A stretch of 64,000 nucleotides of DNA from Curtobacterium sp. VKM Ac-2922 (GCF_022815645.1 NZ_JALGRO010000013.1:62001-126000); one strand, 5' to 3'. Shown: positions 14,232 to 23,869, numbered from the stretch's first letter. Program-made: numbers and translations. Notes: a model not told the origin generated them from the sequence alone.

Positions 14232-15167
14232 ATGACGCTGCAGCAGGACGACCCCACCGTGACGTCGTCGCTCGAGACCGTCCGACCGAAGGACCGCAGG
14301 AACGCGCGCGCCGACCGGTCGCGGAACGCCGACGGATCCGTCCGTTCCGTCTGGTCGTCGATCGGTGCCCGGGTCGTGCTCATCGCGATGAGCCTGCTGT
14401 TCCTGGTGCCCATCTACTGGATGGTCATCTCCGCACTGAAGGGCAACACCGAGCTCGGGGCGTTCCCGCCGACGTGGTTCCCGCAGTGGCTCGACTGGTC
14501 GAACTTCGGCGACGCGATCAACGCGATGCCGTTCTTCACGTTCTTCCGGAACACGCTCGTCATCACCGTCCTGGTGACGGTGTTCTCGATGGCGTCGAAC
14601 ATGGTGATCGCGTACGGCTTCGCGTGCATCGAGTGGCGCGGCCGCGACCGGATGTTCTACGTGGTGCTGGCGACGCTGTTCATCCCGTTCCCGGTGACGC
14701 TCATCCCGATGTTCGACCTGTACGCGCGGCTCGGGTGGATCAACACGTTCCTGCCGCTCGTGGTGCCGAGTCTGTTCGGGTCGGCGTTCTACGTGTTCCT
14801 GCTCCGGCAGTTCCTGCTGCAGATCCCCAAGGACCTGCTGGACGCGGCGCGGATGGACGGGGCGTCGGAGTGCCGCATCCTGTGGCGGATCGTGTTCCCG
14901 CAGGCCAAGGCGGCCCTGGTGACCGTCGGCATCTTCGCTGCGGTGGGCGCCTGGAACGACTTCCTCGGGCCGCTGATCTACCTGCAGGACCAGAACGTGC
15001 AGACGCTGTCGATCGGTCTGCAGGTGTTCCGGCTCAACAACAGCGCGGACTTCCAGTTCAACCAGCTGATGGCGGCCTCGATCATGATCATCCTGCCGCT
15101 CGTGGTCCTGTTCTTCTTCTTCCAGCGGACCTTCCTCAAGGGGATCCAGATCGGGAGCTTCAAATGA
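14232..15167 (+). CDS. Carbohydrate ABC transporter permease 2, module C
   Basis: A 311-residue MalG/UgpE-type permease with the EAA loop DAARMDGASECRILWRIVFP and a C-terminus ending KGIQIGSFK. It starts 3 bp after permease 1, with GGGGAG just upstream, and its stop overlaps the start of the binding-protein gene. The pair forms the membrane channel of one importer. No ATPase gene is in the operon. Confidence 0.94.
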   Translation: MTLQQDDPTVTSSLETVRPKDRRNARADRSRNADGSVRSVWSSIGARVVLIAMSLLFLVPIYWMVISALKGNTELGAFPPTWFPQWLDWSNFGDAINAMPFFTFFRNTLVITVLVTVFSMASNMVIAYGFACIEWRGRDRMFYVVLATLFIPFPVTLIPMFDLYARLGWINTFLPLVVPSLFGSAFYVFLLRQFLLQIPKDLLDAARMDGASECRILWRIVFPQAKAALVTVGIFAAVGAWNDFLGPLIYLQDQNVQTLSIGLQVFRLNNSADFQFNQLMAASIMIILPLVVLFFFFQRTFLKGIQIGSFK

Positions 15168-16558
15168 CCGGCAGCGCCTTCGACCGCCGTACCTTCCTGC
15201 GCACCGCCGCCGCGACCGGTGGCGCCGGTGCCCTCGCCCTGCTCGCCGCGTCGTGCGCCTCGGGTTCCGGCGCCCGCGGCAACCCGAACTCGGTGTCCCT
15301 GTGGGGTGTCACGGGCACGTTCGTCCCGTTCCAGACCAAGGTGATCAACCAGTTCAAGCAGCTGCACCCGGAGATCGACGTCCGCGTCAACCAGGTCCCG
15401 TCCCAGGGCACCGGCGACGCGACGAGCGTCATCACCGCGGTCCGCGGCGGCACAGCGCCGGACCTGTGGCTGCTCGACCGGTTCAGCGCCGCGCAGTACG
15501 CCGCGATCGGGCTCATCGAACCGATCGACGAGCTCATCGCCGAGTTCGAGGACGTGTCCAAGCAGGAGTTCCTGTCGTCGTGGCTCGGCTTCACCGTCGG
15601 CGAGCTGACGTACAAGGGCAAGACGTACGGGCTGCCGCACGACACCGACGCCCGCGGCATGTTCGTCAACCGCACGATGCTGCGCGACGCCGGCGTCGAC
15701 CTGGACGAGTTCGACTGGCAGCAGAACGGTCCCGTCACGATGGACCGCGTCGCCGAGGTGAGCGACAAGGTCACGAAGAAGTCCGGCGGCAGCTACACCC
15801 ACATGGGTCTGCTGCCCTGGTACGGCGAGGGGTGGCCGTTCACGTGGGGTCTCGGGCTCGGGGCGAGCTACTTCGACCAGGCCGACTCGCACATGACGAT
15901 GGACTCCACCAACGTCCGCAAGGTCTACGAGTTCTACGAGGACTGGGCGAAGCGCTACGGGTACCGCGACGCGGACACCTTCATCGCGACCTACGAGCCC
16001 ACGGGCCACCCGCCGGGACAGACCGCGTTCCTGGCGAACCGGATGGCGTTCATGGTGAGTGTGCCCTCGACCATCCAGACGTTCGACAACTACGGGCCGA
16101 AGGACCTCGACTGGAACATGGCGTACCTGCCGACCCAGACGGCCGGTGCGGACAAGTACACGTGGTCCGGCGGCTTCGCGCTCTGCCTGCCGAAGGGGTC
16201 GAAGAAGACCAAGGCCGTCTGGGAGCTGATGAAGTACTTCACCGGCAAGCGCGGGCAGGAGACCTACATGGTGCCGGCGACGAGCGTGCCGTCGAACATC
16301 GCCGCGCTCAAGGACCCGAAGGGCTCGGCGAAGTCGATCCGGTTCTTCGTCGAGTCGATGCCGGACTCCACCTGCCGTCCCCCGCTGCCGGTCGGCGGGC
16401 AGTGGTGGGACGCGCTCGCCGACGCCCGGTCGAGCGTGCTGCTCGGCACGGCGTCGCCGCAGCAGGCGGTCGAGCGTGCCCAGGCCCGCGTCGACCCGAT
16501 CATGCAGACGTACTCGCCGTTCACACTGCCCGCCGATTACGACAAGGTCCGCGTCTAG
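15164..16558 (+). CDS. Solute-binding lipoprotein, module C
   Basis: A 464-residue family 1 extracellular solute-binding protein. The N-terminus combines a Tat-like DRRTFLRT with a lipobox LAASC, so it may be exported folded and lipid-anchored. The rest (FPFQ-type sugar-binding lobe, WLLDRFSAAQYAAIGLI, YTWSGGFALCLPKGSKK) is typical of oligosaccharide binders. Its start overlaps the permease 2 stop (ATGA). The GH125 enzyme in the operon makes an alpha-mannoside ligand likely, but that is inference. Confidence 0.93.
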   Translation: MTGSAFDRRTFLRTAAATGGAGALALLAASCASGSGARGNPNSVSLWGVTGTFVPFQTKVINQFKQLHPEIDVRVNQVPSQGTGDATSVITAVRGGTAPDLWLLDRFSAAQYAAIGLIEPIDELIAEFEDVSKQEFLSSWLGFTVGELTYKGKTYGLPHDTDARGMFVNRTMLRDAGVDLDEFDWQQNGPVTMDRVAEVSDKVTKKSGGSYTHMGLLPWYGEGWPFTWGLGLGASYFDQADSHMTMDSTNVRKVYEFYEDWAKRYGYRDADTFIATYEPTGHPPGQTAFLANRMAFMVSVPSTIQTFDNYGPKDLDWNMAYLPTQTAGADKYTWSGGFALCLPKGSKKTKAVWELMKYFTGKRGQETYMVPATSVPSNIAALKDPKGSAKSIRFFVESMPDSTCRPPLPVGGQWWDALADARSSVLLGTASPQQAVERAQARVDPIMQTYSPFTLPADYDKVRV

Positions 16559-16611
16559 GACCAGGACCAGGAACAGGTCCGTGTCCGTCCCGTCCCCACA
16601 GGAGAGGCTCC

Positions 16612-17598
16612 ATGCCCCACACCACCCCGCCCATCCGTGTCGCCGTCGTCGGCTTCTGGCACGTCCACGCCGGCGACTACGCACGGCAGACGATCGACCA
16701 CCCCGGCACCGAGCTCATCGCCGTGTGGGACGACGATCCCGCCCGCGGCCGCGAGGGCGCCGAGCGCTTCGGGGTCGAGTTCGTCGCGGACCTCGATGCA
16801 CTGCTCGCCCGCGACGACGTCGACGCGGTCACCATCACGACCTCGACCGATGTGCACCGCGACGTCATCACCCGGGCGGCACGGGCGGGCAAGCACGTGT
16901 TCACCGAGAAGCTCCTGGCTCCCACGGTGCAGGAGTGCGACGAGGTGATCGCCGCCTGCGACGCGGCCGGTGTCGCCCTGGTCGTCTCGCTGCCCCGCCT
17001 GTACCACGGGTACACGCGGGCCATCACGGACGAGATCGCGTCGGGCCGACTCGGCACCGTCAACCACGCGCGCGTCCGGCTCTCGCACGACGGTGCCGTC
17101 GCGCCGTGGTTGCCCGAGCGGTTCTTCGACCCGGAGACCGCGATCGGCGGCGCGCTCACCGACCTCGGCTGTCACCCGGTGTACCTGACCCAGCTGTTCC
17201 TCGGCGCCCGCCCCGACACGGTGCAGGCCGTCTACCGCTCCGTCACCGGGCACGCGGTCGAGGACCACGCCGTCGTCACGGTCGGGTACCCCTCGCAGGC
17301 GATCGGCGTCATCGAGGCCGGCTTCGTCGCGGGCACACCGTTCACGATCGAGGTCGCGGGGACCGCCGGTTGGCTGTCGTACACCGACCAGGAGGCCCGG
17401 CTCACCGCCGGCGGGTCGGCCCACGGCGACCGACCGGTCACCATCGAGGTCCCCGAGGACGCCCCGGACGCGTTCGCCCAGTGGGTGGAACACATCACCA
17501 CCGGCAGCCGGGCCGACGACAACGTCGCCCGCGCCCGCGAACTCACCCGACTGGTCGTCGCCGCCAACGAGGCGTCCCGGACGACCGTCTCCGCCTGA
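16612..17598 (+). CDS. Gfo/Idh/MocA-family oxidoreductase 1
   Basis: A 328-residue NAD(P)-dependent sugar oxidoreductase. The N-terminal Rossmann part is RVAVVGFWHVHAGDY, with TEKLLAPT standing for the family EKP motif and LTDLGCHPVYLTQL for the conserved catalytic region. A Shine-Dalgarno GGAGAGG precedes the ATG. It lies between the binding protein and a second paralogue in the same operon, suggesting oxidation or epimerisation of an imported sugar. Substrate not identifiable. Confidence 0.9.
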   Translation: MPHTTPPIRVAVVGFWHVHAGDYARQTIDHPGTELIAVWDDDPARGREGAERFGVEFVADLDALLARDDVDAVTITTSTDVHRDVITRAARAGKHVFTEKLLAPTVQECDEVIAACDAAGVALVVSLPRLYHGYTRAITDEIASGRLGTVNHARVRLSHDGAVAPWLPERFFDPETAIGGALTDLGCHPVYLTQLFLGARPDTVQAVYRSVTGHAVEDHAVVTVGYPSQAIGVIEAGFVAGTPFTIEVAGTAGWLSYTDQEARLTAGGSAHGDRPVTIEVPEDAPDAFAQWVEHITTGSRADDNVARARELTRLVVAANEASRTTVSA

Positions 17599-17629
17599 CA
17601 CCCACCACCCAGCACCAACAGGAGTCATC

Positions 17630-18649
17630 ATGCCCAGCGACATCATCCGCGTCGGACTCATCGGCGGCGGCGGGATCGCCACCGCCCACATCACCGGGTA
17701 CGAGCAGCACACCGACGTGATCCGGGTCGCCGCCGTCGCCGACGCGGTCCCCGACACCGCGGCGGCCCGCGGCGCCGAGCTCGACGTGCCGTTCTTCACC
17801 GACTACCGCGAGATGCTCGAGCGTGCCGACATCGACGCCGTCGACATCTGCCTGCCGCACCACCTGCACCGTGACGCCATCGTCGCCGCTGCCCGATCTG
17901 GCAAGCACGTCCTGTGCGAGAAGCCGCTGTGCCTGTCCCCGGACGAGGCCCGCGACGTGCAGGCCGCCGTCAGCGAAGCCGGGGTCACGCTGATGTGCGC
18001 GCACAACCAGCTGTTCATGCCGGCCGTCGCCCGCGCGAAGGAGCTCATCGACGGCGGCGCGCTCGGCACCGTGTACGAGGTCCGCACGACCGACAGCTTC
18101 CGGAACGAGTTCGACCCGTCGAACATGGGCTGGCGTGCCCACGCGGCGACCAGTGGCGGCGGCGAGCTCATCGACACCGGGTACCACCCGAGCTACCTGC
18201 TCATGCACCTGGCCGGTGGGGCCCCCGTGCAGGCGACCGCGATGCTCTCGACCCACCGTCTGGGGTTCATGGAGGGCGAGGACTCCGCCCAGGCGCTGTT
18301 CCGCTTCGACAACGGCGCCGTCGGGCAGCTCGTCACGAGCTGGGCGTACGAACCCGCAGCCGGCACCGAACGCTTCAGCGTCGTGGGTGAGCTCGGGTCG
18401 CTGACCAGCGACGGCACGACCCTGCGCTGGGACCTGCTCGACGGCACGAGCGAGACCGTCACCTTCGACGACATCGACACCTTCGCCGCCGAGATCGGTG
18501 CATTCGGCGCGTGCCTGCGCGACGGGACCCGCCCGATCCACACCGAGCGCGAGGGCATCGCCGTGCTCGGCATGATCCTGGCCGCGTACGAGGGCGCCCG
18601 GAACGGCACCATCGCGTCGGTCCTGCAGGTCGACACGGTCAGCGCATGA
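17630..18649 (+). CDS. Gfo/Idh/MocA-family oxidoreductase 2
   Basis: A 339-residue paralogue of the preceding gene. It has the glycine-rich loop GLIGGGGIATAHITGY, the EKP motif as LCEKPLCLS, and the GGGELIDTGYHPSYLLMHL block that carries the catalytic histidine. AACAGGAGTC precedes the ATG. Its stop overlaps the start of the GH125 gene (ATGA). Two oxidoreductases in one operon may act in sequence, as in oxidation-elimination-reduction routes of glycoside breakdown; this is speculative. Confidence 0.92.
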   Translation: MPSDIIRVGLIGGGGIATAHITGYEQHTDVIRVAAVADAVPDTAAARGAELDVPFFTDYREMLERADIDAVDICLPHHLHRDAIVAAARSGKHVLCEKPLCLSPDEARDVQAAVSEAGVTLMCAHNQLFMPAVARAKELIDGGALGTVYEVRTTDSFRNEFDPSNMGWRAHAATSGGGELIDTGYHPSYLLMHLAGGAPVQATAMLSTHRLGFMEGEDSAQALFRFDNGAVGQLVTSWAYEPAAGTERFSVVGELGSLTSDGTTLRWDLLDGTSETVTFDDIDTFAAEIGAFGACLRDGTRPIHTEREGIAVLGMILAAYEGARNGTIASVLQVDTVSA

Positions 18650-19932
18650 TCCTGCACCCGCAGGTCCGCTCGGCGATCCGTCAAGCCGCCGACGCCGTCC
18701 GCAGCACCGTCGGTGACGACGTCGCCGCCCGCGTCGAGGAGTCCCTGACCCGGACGCTCACCGACACGATCACCGTCGACGAAGACGGCACCGCCTTCGT
18801 CATCACCGGCGACATCCCGGCGATGTGGCTGCGCGACTCCACCACGCAGATGTTGCCGTACCTGCGGTTCGCCCGCGGGTGCGAGCCGCTGGCGGAGGTC
18901 CTGGCGGGGATCGTTCGGCGGCAGTTCCGCCTGATCGAGCACGACCCGTACGCCAACGCCTTCAACGCCCGGCCCTCGGGCGCGCACTTCGACGACGGCG
19001 ACCTGTGCGACGACCCGCTCGTGTGGGAGCAGAAGTACGAGGTCGACAGCCTGGCCTACCCGGTGCAGTTCGCCCACCGGCTGTGGCGGGCGACGGGCCG
19101 CACCGACCTGTTCGACGAGCGGGCGCACCGGGTGCTGCGGACGATCGTCGACCAGCTCCGGGCCGAGACCGACCACGAGCACTCGTCGTACCGGTTCGTC
19201 CGCGACTCCCCCCTGCCGACCGAGACCCTGGCCCGCGACGGCCGCGGCACCCCGGTCGCCGTGACGGGCATGACGTGGGTGGGCTTCCGACCGTCGGACG
19301 ATGCGTGCACGTACGGGTTCAACGTGCCGGAGAACCTGCACGCGGCCCAGGCCCTGCTGGCGCTGTCCGACGTCGCCCGGTCCGTGTACGGCGACGAGGG
19401 GCTGGCCGACGATGCCGACGACCTGCGCACGACGATCCTGGCCGGCGTGGCAGCACACGGCGTCGTCGAGCACGACGGCGAACGGGTCTACGCGTACGAG
19501 GTCGACGGGCAGGGCGGCGTGGTGCTGATGGACGACGCGAACATGCCCTCGCTGCTGTCCCTGCCGTTCGACGCGCCCGACGTCATCGACCGTGACGTGA
19601 CCGCGGCCACCCGTCGGATGGTGCTCGGCCCGACGAACCCGTACTGGTTCCGCGGCACGGCAGCGCAGGGCATCGGCAGCGCCCACACCGAACCCGAGCA
19701 CGTCTGGCCGATCGCCCTGTGCGTCGAGGGCATCACCGGCACGCCGGAGCGCCGCCGCGAGCTGCTCGACGTGCTCGTCGCCACGGACGCCGGCACCGGG
19801 CGGATGCACGAGTCCTTCCACGTCGACGACCCGACGTCGTTCTCACGACCCTGGTTCTCGTGGGCGGACGCGATGTTCTGCGAACTCGCCCTGACGGTCG
19901 TCGACGACGAACGCACGGGTGCAGCAGGATGA
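18646..19932 (+). CDS. Glycoside hydrolase family 125, exo-alpha-1,6-mannosidase type
   Basis: A 428-residue GH125 enzyme. Family blocks are clear: GDIPAMWLRDSTTQMLPYL, YEVDSLAYPV, and LMDDANMPSLLSLPF, then SHTEPEHVW-like SAHTEPEHVWPIAL. Characterised members remove alpha-1,6-linked mannose from mannan or N-glycan cores. There is no signal peptide, so it works in the cytoplasm on imported oligosaccharides. It is the best clue that module C handles alpha-mannosides. Confidence 0.93.
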   Translation: MILHPQVRSAIRQAADAVRSTVGDDVAARVEESLTRTLTDTITVDEDGTAFVITGDIPAMWLRDSTTQMLPYLRFARGCEPLAEVLAGIVRRQFRLIEHDPYANAFNARPSGAHFDDGDLCDDPLVWEQKYEVDSLAYPVQFAHRLWRATGRTDLFDERAHRVLRTIVDQLRAETDHEHSSYRFVRDSPLPTETLARDGRGTPVAVTGMTWVGFRPSDDACTYGFNVPENLHAAQALLALSDVARSVYGDEGLADDADDLRTTILAGVAAHGVVEHDGERVYAYEVDGQGGVVLMDDANMPSLLSLPFDAPDVIDRDVTAATRRMVLGPTNPYWFRGTAAQGIGSAHTEPEHVWPIALCVEGITGTPERRRELLDVLVATDAGTGRMHESFHVDDPTSFSRPWFSWADAMFCELALTVVDDERTGAAG

Positions 19933-19936
19933 CCGG

Positions 19937-20644
19937 GTGCAGGAACACGAGGTCGTCCGCCGGGCCGCGGGGCTCTGGGACAGTGGCAGTCGCGCCGCGG
20001 CACTGACGCTGCTGCGGGACCACCTGCGCGAGGACCCACAGGCCCGACAGGTGCGGCTCGCGCTCGTCGAGCGGTACCGCGAACTCGGGGCGCCGGACCA
20101 GGCCGGTCGGTGGGCACTCGCCGTACCGGGGCTCGCCACGTCGGTGGAGCGCGACCGCGCCGCGCGCCTGCTGGCGGCATCCGGCGTCGCCCGGGACGAC
20201 CTCCGCGCGTTCCTGGCGCTGCCGACCGACACACCGTTGCCCGATGAGGTCGACGGTCTCATGGCCGACGTCGACCGGTACCGAGAGCAGTTCGGTGCCG
20301 ACATGCTGGATCGCACCGGTGGGCGCGGGGACCGCTTCGGTGACGCGCTGGAGTCCACCGGACTCGTCGTCGTGTGTGCTTGGCTCGCTACGGTGGCGAT
20401 CGTGTGGGGCGGCACCGTCCTCGGCGCGCACCTGACCGAGTTCGCCCGCTGGGCGACCACGGCAGCCCTTGCGTCCTGCGCGGTGTTCTGCGGGGTGATG
20501 GTCGTGCGACGATCGATCGGGCCGCGGCGCCGGTCGGCGATCGTCTGGGGCGCTGCGGCGGTCGTGCTGGCGGCTGCGGTCGTCCGACTCGTCTCCCTGG
20601 GCGTGGTGGGCGACGGCGTCATCCGGTTCGCCTGGGAGCGCTGA
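19937..20644 (+). CDS. DUF6584-like membrane protein
   Basis: About 235 residues. The N-terminal half is a TPR-like helical segment (EVVRRAAGLWDSGSRAAALT, LLRDHLREDPQARQVRLALVERY), resembling DUF6584. Three hydrophobic segments follow in the C-terminal half. GTG 19937 is chosen because AGGA lies 7 nt upstream; GTG 19919 is possible. It follows the GH125 stop by 4 bp but is probably not functionally related. Function unknown. Confidence 0.75.
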   Translation: MQEHEVVRRAAGLWDSGSRAAALTLLRDHLREDPQARQVRLALVERYRELGAPDQAGRWALAVPGLATSVERDRAARLLAASGVARDDLRAFLALPTDTPLPDEVDGLMADVDRYREQFGADMLDRTGGRGDRFGDALESTGLVVVCAWLATVAIVWGGTVLGAHLTEFARWATTAALASCAVFCGVMVVRRSIGPRRRSAIVWGAAAVVLAAAVVRLVSLGVVGDGVIRFAWER

Positions 20645-20645
20645 G

Positions 20646-20984
20646 TCAGTCCGCCTCGGGGTCGTGACCCCAGTTCATGAGCGAGTACCGCCAGGCAGTG
20701 TCGTGCACGTCGCCGTCGGGGCGCTGCTCGCGGTGCCGGGCCACGTAGCCGACGACCTTCCGCATGTGGGCCCGGTCGGCGTCAGTGTACTCCGCCTGCT
20801 TCTTCCGCAGGATCCGCACGATGTGCCGCCCGCTCGCGTGCCCGGTCGACTCCGAGCTGCCGCCGGACTTCTGCCCGACGCTCTTGGACTCGTCGGTGTC
20901 CAGCCAGCGGTCGAGGGCAGATGCGGTCATGTTCACCGCGTTCGCGAAGTCGGCCCGGGTCTGCTCGTCGTCGTCATCGCTCAT
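20646..20984 (-). CDS. DUF3140 family protein
   Basis: A 112-residue small protein recognised by DRWLDTDESKSVGQKSGGSS, HASGRHIVRILRKKQAEYTD and the C-terminal WRYSLMNWGHDP, all typical of DUF3140. Function unknown; some relatives are annotated as DNA-binding or stress-related. Its stop lies 1 bp from the stop of the convergent membrane-protein gene. Confidence 0.85.
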   Translation of the reverse strand: MSDDDDEQTRADFANAVNMTASALDRWLDTDESKSVGQKSGGSSESTGHASGRHIVRILRKKQAEYTDADRAHMRKVVGYVARHREQRPDGDVHDTAWRYSLMNWGHDPEAD

Positions 20985-21082
20985 GGACCCAGGATCGTCC
21001 GACGCCCCTGGAGACGACCGGACCAGACGCCCAGCACACGTCCAGCGGACACGACGCACCCCGAACGGAGGATGCTGGACGC

Positions 21083-21472
21083 ATGACCGACGAACAGCGC
21101 ACCTCGGACGCGGTGGACCGGCAGGGTGTCGTGCCGATCCTGCGGGTCTTCGACCACGAACTCGCGCGGCGCTTCTACTGCGACCACCTCGGCTTCACGT
21201 GGCAGTGGGAGCACCGGTTCGAGCCCGATCTGCCCGTCTACGCCCAGGTCGTCCGCGACGGCGTGGTCCTGCACCTGTCCGAGCACCACGGCGACTCCAC
21301 CCCCGGCGGCGCGGTGATGATCGTCGTGCCGGACGTCGAGGCGCTGCACGCCGACCTGCTCGCGCAGCGGCACCCGAACTCGCGGCCGGGTCTGTCCGAC
21401 GACGACTGGGGCCGCACGATGACCGTCACGGACCCCTTCGGCAACCGGCTGGTGTTCTGGCAGCGCTCCTGA
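21083..21472 (+). CDS. Glyoxalase/bleomycin-resistance superfamily protein
   Basis: A 129-residue vicinal-oxygen-chelate protein: VVPILRVFDHELARRFYCDH, LGFTWQWEHRFEP, VVLHLSEHHGD and TVTDPFGNRLVFWQ. The fold supports metal-dependent dioxygenase, glyoxalase or antibiotic-binding roles, but the specific role is not evident. It could belong to the group annotated as bleomycin-resistance-like, without proof of resistance. Confidence 0.88.
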   Translation: MTDEQRTSDAVDRQGVVPILRVFDHELARRFYCDHLGFTWQWEHRFEPDLPVYAQVVRDGVVLHLSEHHGDSTPGGAVMIVVPDVEALHADLLAQRHPNSRPGLSDDDWGRTMTVTDPFGNRLVFWQRS

Positions 21473-21554
21473 CACCGCCGCCCGGAGAGCCGTCCAGGAC
21501 ACCCCGGGTTGCATGGTCGGCGAACGACGAGCACCGACAGAACCGGAGACCCTG

Positions 21555-22454
21555 ATGCCCACGGACCAGTACGAGTTCGGCGACCCCCGGTCGCGCTACC
21601 CGAACGTCAGCCCCCGGCCGCAGACGCAGGCCGAGCCGGGCCTCCAGTCCCGGATGACGCCGGTACCGGACCTGGGTGAGTCGAGCTACCGCGGGACCGG
21701 CCGGCTCGCCGGCCGCAAGGCCCTGATCACCGGAGCCGACTCCGGCATCGGCGGGGCCGTCGCGATCGCGTTCGCGCGCGAGGGCGCGGACGTTGCGCTC
21801 GCGTACCTGCCGGAGGAACAGTCGGACGCCGACCACGTCATCGAGCAGGTCCGCGCAGCGGGCCGCACCGCGGTCGCGATCCCCGGCGACCTGCGCGACC
21901 GCGCGTACGCCGGCCGGCTCGTCCAGGAGGCCGTGGCCGGTCTGGATGGGCTCGACGCGCTGGTGAGCGTGGCGGGCAAGCAGGTCTGGCAGCCCGACCT
22001 GCTCGACATCACCGACGAGCAGTTCGAGGCGACGTTCGACGTCAACGTCTTCGCCCTGTTCCGACTGGTCAAGGCGGCGCTGCCGCACCTGCAGCCAGGT
22101 GCCACGATCACGACGACCGCGTCGATGGAGGCGTACAAGCCCGCGCCCGACCGGCTGGACTACGCGGCGACCAAGGGCGCGATCAACAACTTCTCGAAGG
22201 GGCTCTCGCAGCTGCTGGTGGAGCGTGGGATCCGCGTGAACGTCGTCGCGCCGGGGCCGACCTGGTCGGTGCTGCAGGTGACCGGCGGGGTCGACCCGGA
22301 GTCGCTGCCCGAGTTCGGAAGCAGCGAGTCACCGATGGGTCGCGCCGGGCAGCCCGCCGAGCTGGCGCCGGCGTACGTGTTCCTGGCGTCGCAGGAGTCG
22401 AGCTTCGTCGCGGGCGAGACGCTCAACGTGAACGGCGGCATGGTCACGCCGTAG
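21555..22454 (+). CDS. SDR-family oxidoreductase (general-stress type)
   Basis: A 299-residue SDR with an N-terminal extension (MPTDQYEFGDPRSRYPNVSP, then QSRMTPVPD) typical of the stress-induced SDR group related to B. subtilis YhdF/YhxC. The cofactor loop is GADSGIGGAVAIAFAREGAD, and the active site is TTTASMEAYKP with YAATKGAINNFSKG. GGAG precedes the ATG. Substrate unknown. Confidence 0.92.
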   Translation: MPTDQYEFGDPRSRYPNVSPRPQTQAEPGLQSRMTPVPDLGESSYRGTGRLAGRKALITGADSGIGGAVAIAFAREGADVALAYLPEEQSDADHVIEQVRAAGRTAVAIPGDLRDRAYAGRLVQEAVAGLDGLDALVSVAGKQVWQPDLLDITDEQFEATFDVNVFALFRLVKAALPHLQPGATITTTASMEAYKPAPDRLDYAATKGAINNFSKGLSQLLVERGIRVNVVAPGPTWSVLQVTGGVDPESLPEFGSSESPMGRAGQPAELAPAYVFLASQESSFVAGETLNVNGGMVTP

Positions 22455-22485
22455 CCGGCGGATGCCACACCGTGCGCGGTCGTCC

Positions 22486-22707
22486 TCAGGGACGGCCGCG
22501 CTCCGTGCGCTTGGTCCAGATCAGGAACGTGATGTGCCCGAGCAGCGCGATGCCGAAGAACACGAGCGCGACGGCCCACACGCGGGCGAGCTTCGGGTCC
22601 CCGACGGCCAGCAGCACGATGCACGTCACCACCGCGGCGGACAACACGCCGACCTGGATCGTCGACCAGAGGGTCCGCCACTTCGGCTGCTGCGGTTGGG
22701 GGTTCAC
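22486..22707 (-). CDS. Small two-helix membrane protein
   Basis: A 73-residue protein with two membrane helices (VGVLSAAVVTCIVLLAVG and VWAVALVFFGIALLGHITFL) and a basic end. Its GTG start overlaps the MFS stop (GTGA), so it is translated from the MFS mRNA. No family recognised. Confidence 0.7.
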   Translation of the reverse strand: MNPQPQQPKWRTLWSTIQVGVLSAAVVTCIVLLAVGDPKLARVWAVALVFFGIALLGHITFLIWTKRTERGRP

Positions 22708-23846
22708 GGGGCCCCATTCTGCCGCACCCTGGCCGTGGGGATCCCCGCGACGGCGACGAGCGCGGCGCCGAGCATCGTGAGCAGCGCACCGACGTGGTCG
22801 AGGACGCCACCGGCGGCGGCCGCACCGACCGCCTGACCGAGCACCAGCGTGACGAAGAGCATCGACGTGCCGGACGGTGCGTGCTCGGGTGCGAGACTGC
22901 TCGTCCAGGCGATGAGCACGCCCGTGGCGGCCGTGTAGCCCCATCCGAACACCAGGCACGCGATGAATGCGACCGGCACGACGGCGGCACCGACGCCCAG
23001 TCCGACCGTGCCGAGCGCGACGGCGAGGACCGTGATCGCCCACGCCGTCCGCACCGGCCGCGCACCGAGCCACCGCGCCGTCAGCACCACCGCAGCTCCC
23101 CCGAGCCCCAACGCGATCCACGCCACCACCGAGGCCGTCCCACCCGCCCCCGCATCCACCACGACGGCACGACCGAGGTTCCAGACGGCAGCGGACCCGG
23201 CGCCGAGCAGGAGCGCCGCCACCAGCAGTCCGCCGTGCTGACGGAACCAGGCCGCTGGTGGCAGCGCGGTGTTCCCGCGCGGACCGGACCGCGCGCCACG
23301 GTCCGTGACGAGCACCGCCGCGCCGGTCAGGACGGCACAGACCGCGCTGACCAGCCACGCCGTCCGCCAGTCCGGCAGCAGCACGAGGGCCAGGACACCG
23401 GCAGCGACGAGTCCCGCACCAGTGCCGCTGTTCACGATCGTCTGCGCACGTCCGGCATCGCGAGCGGGGACGCCGCGTGCGACGATCCGCACCAGTGCGG
23501 GCGAGGCCAGACCCGCCCCGGCCGACGCCAGCACGGCCGACGCGCCGAACACCGCGGCAGAGGGACTCACCGCGACTCCGAGCGCGCCGAGCGCCGCCGT
23601 GCCCGCGGCGAGCACCACGAGCGTGCGTGGGGAGCGGGCAGCGGCGAGGAACCCGGTCACCGCGCCGACGCAGTACAGCAGCGAGGCACCGGCCGAGATG
23701 GAACCCGCGGCCACTGCATCCACGGCGAGGTCGGCACGGACGTCCGGCAGCACCAGGCCGTACGCCAGTCGCACGAGTCCGTAGGTGACGGCGATGAGTG
23801 CGGTCCCAGCAACGACGAGGGGCAGATTCGAAAACGATCGTTTCAC
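22704..23846 (-). CDS. MFS transporter
   Basis: A 380-residue major facilitator with about 12 hydrophobic segments, beginning NLPLVVAGTALIAVTYGLVR and resembling the CynX/YbfB-type carriers. Substrate unknown. GTG 23846 is preceded by GAGAAG. The start codon is overlapped by an AAACGATCGTTT palindrome, the likely operator of the divergent TetR regulator, which suggests an inducible efflux or uptake system. Confidence 0.88.
   Translation of the reverse strand: MKRSFSNLPLVVAGTALIAVTYGLVRLAYGLVLPDVRADLAVDAVAAGSISAGASLLYCVGAVTGFLAAARSPRTLVVLAAGTAALGALGVAVSPSAAVFGASAVLASAGAGLASPALVRIVARGVPARDAGRAQTIVNSGTGAGLVAAGVLALVLLPDWRTAWLVSAVCAVLTGAAVLVTDRGARSGPRGNTALPPAAWFRQHGGLLVAALLLGAGSAAVWNLGRAVVVDAGAGGTASVVAWIALGLGGAAVVLTARWLGARPVRTAWAITVLAVALGTVGLGVGAAVVPVAFIACLVFGWGYTAATGVLIAWTSSLAPEHAPSGTSMLFVTLVLGQAVGAAAAGGVLDHVGALLTMLGAALVAVAGIPTARVRQNGAP
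23830..23844. promoter_or_regulatory. TetR operator over the MFS start
   Basis: The perfect 12-bp palindrome aaacgatcgttt (23832-23843) covers the first codons of the MFS gene and lies 26 bp before the divergent TetR start. It is the obvious binding site for that regulator. Confidence 0.7.
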
Positions 23847-23869
23847 TTCTCGGAGTCTAGGGTGCTGCC

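Noticed and set aside
21630..21660. ccgggcctccagtcccgg in the SDR gene, looking like half of the GGACTGGAGGC palindrome
   Set aside because: It encodes the QAEPGLQSRMTP segment, which I recall as conserved in this SDR group, so the match is probably due to coding.
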